Source: Notospermus geniculatus
Lineage: Eukaryota; Nemertea; Pilidiophora; Heteronemertea; Lineidae
NCBI GenBank assembly: GCA_002633025.1
Contig: NMRB01000442.1
Location: 284,957 to 348,956, forward strand
DNA: 64,000 nucleotides
Direction of reading: 5' to 3'
Shown in pieces: positions 62,961 through 64,000 of this stretch. Position numbers and translations under genes: made by a program. Under the pieces are notes generated by a model, which was not told the DNA's origin, searched no databases, and worked only from the letters and a program-made list of their open reading frames with translations. Within the stretch, counting starts at the first letter, position 1; every line of letters begins with the position of its first letter.

Positions 62961-63315
62961 TTAACTTCCAGGTTTAAGTATCATTGTGCATATACCATTT
63001 AGTGCCTCCAGTCAAATTGCCAAAATTCCTTGCCACATATGCAGATTGCCACAACTTAGATGTAAAACATAACATTCAACCTCTCAACAAGCCTCTCAAA
63101 ACAAAGTTATTAGTTGGCCACCCAGTGGATCAATTACCATATGGTATGTACGTGATAGTCAATTGGCTACCGATTCACTGCTGCATCTTTATTACATATG
63201 GAATGGAAATTTCACTCTTGTCACTTCCTTGGAATATGCACAATAATTTTAACTATCAGCATTGACAAATATCATTCTTTTGTAATCATTATGTTCTTAA
63301 TAAAACAAAAATTTG
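62961..63315 (+). repeat. Direct repeat, copy 2 (immediately after the 3' end)
   Basis: It starts at the base after the proposed terminus, as if a second element's 3' part lay in tandem. It is interrupted at about 63320 by other repeat sequence. Confidence 0.8.
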
Positions 63316-63324
63316 CACAATGCC

Positions 63325-63390
63325 TTCTCCAGAATACCCAGGGTAATAATGAGGTGTACCCAGGACGACATTAACCGATTCAGCTTCACT
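63325..63390 (+). repeat. Fragment of the Mutator-like foldback end
   Basis: ACCCAGGACGACATTAACCG followed by ATTCAGC matches the right end of 40119-40809 with one change. ATACCCAGGGTA just before it is also part of that family. Confidence 0.7.
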
Positions 63391-63666
63391 CAGCAGTCAA
63401 CCATACCGCATGCTTGTTCCAAATTTCATGGGAAAGGGGTCATTTTCAGCAGCACTGTTCAGGAAAAAAATCCCGAAAAACACTTAAAAAATACGCCGTG
63501 ACTATTTGCACAGCAAGTTGCTGTGAAAATAGTAGTTCTCGCACTGCTTACACAGCAGATTCTAACCAATGAAAACGAGAGGTTCATAATGAGGATGCAT
63601 TACGATAATTTATGCACGGGGCGTATTAAACAACGAAGTGATTATTAACACGCCTAATCTTCAGTC

Positions 63667-63740
63667 AGCTGACTGGCGCAGTGGAAAGATGGAGTGGACT
63701 GTAACACAAAGGTCGCGGGTTCGAATCCCGGTAGTCATTT
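63667..63740 (+). pseudogene. tRNA-like sequence with oligo-T terminator
   Basis: An A-box-like TGGCGCAGTGG, B box GGTTCGAATCC and a following T-rich run (pol III terminator). The anticodon arm does not fold well, so it is likely a SINE head or pseudogene. Confidence 0.5.
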
Positions 63741-64000
63741 TTAGTTTTTTTCTTTTTTCTTACTTTCTTTTTCTTTTCTCTTTTCTTTTCACTGTTGTGA
63801 CTCTTTGAAATTTCTACATGGAATAGTTGGTTAATTACCGGTAATCCTTTCTTAGTGGTGACACTGATAAACACGGCTACAACTTGGGAAGATCACACCC
63901 TGGTATTCGGACTCATCCCCTACTCTGACTCACAACCTCAGAGGAATTAGCTATCCTACTGACGCTAACCGACAGAATGCGTAACATATACATGTAGGTC

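Overview
This is a repeat-dominated eukaryotic scaffold: introns with GT...AG sites, AATAAA signals, tRNA-headed SINEs, TA- and TTAA-flanked foldback elements, two assembly gaps (15931-16580 and 30894-31362). The rhamnose-binding (SUEL-type) lectin gene, the Helentron with a 2A peptide and an AP-type endonuclease, and the many short AGGCCTA and TACATGTA strings suggest a marine invertebrate (echinoderm, hemichordate, amphioxus or mollusc-like). The sequence alone does not let me choose among them.

Layout. 1-11.5 kb is mostly miniature inverted-repeat elements and unique non-coding DNA, with a scrap of Harbinger-like transposase. 11.8-14.7 kb holds a spliced secreted lectin gene on the minus strand. 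15.6-30.3 kb is a graveyard: two SINE families, a broken non-LTR reverse transcriptase tail, a KDZ-like transposase remnant, a telomere-like array, pyrimidine/purine minisatellites and several large foldback hairpins. 30.4-34.6 kb is a broken minus-strand transposase-like gene, precisely interrupted by a 363-bp element with a perfect 10-bp target duplication. 37.4-38.4 kb is an end-to-end chain of about seven foldback MITEs. 40.1-40.8 kb is a Mutator-like foldback with 9-bp duplication. 42.4-43.9 kb looks like a small multi-exon gene with a duplicated 80-nt exon.

44-63 kb is the most interesting part. A Helentron (Helitron2-type rolling-circle transposon) appears to run from about 44119 to 62960. 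Its two large overlapping frames encode (i) a leader with a 2A peptide followed by a C76-like cysteine protease and a 21-residue repeat domain, and (ii) a Rep(HUH)-PIF1 helicase-AP endonuclease protein. The frames overlap by 43 nt and contain a canonical -1 slippery heptamer in the correct phase, so a single translation unit could give a self-cut leader plus a frameshifted polyprotein. Nested in its leader is a 5861-bp DNA transposon with perfect 51-bp terminal inverted repeats and an ATAG duplication. It carries three genes: a spliced PHD-finger protein, a 966-residue putative transposase with zinc fingers, and a spliced HIRAN-like protein divergently transcribed from the transposase. I cannot assign this element to a named superfamily.
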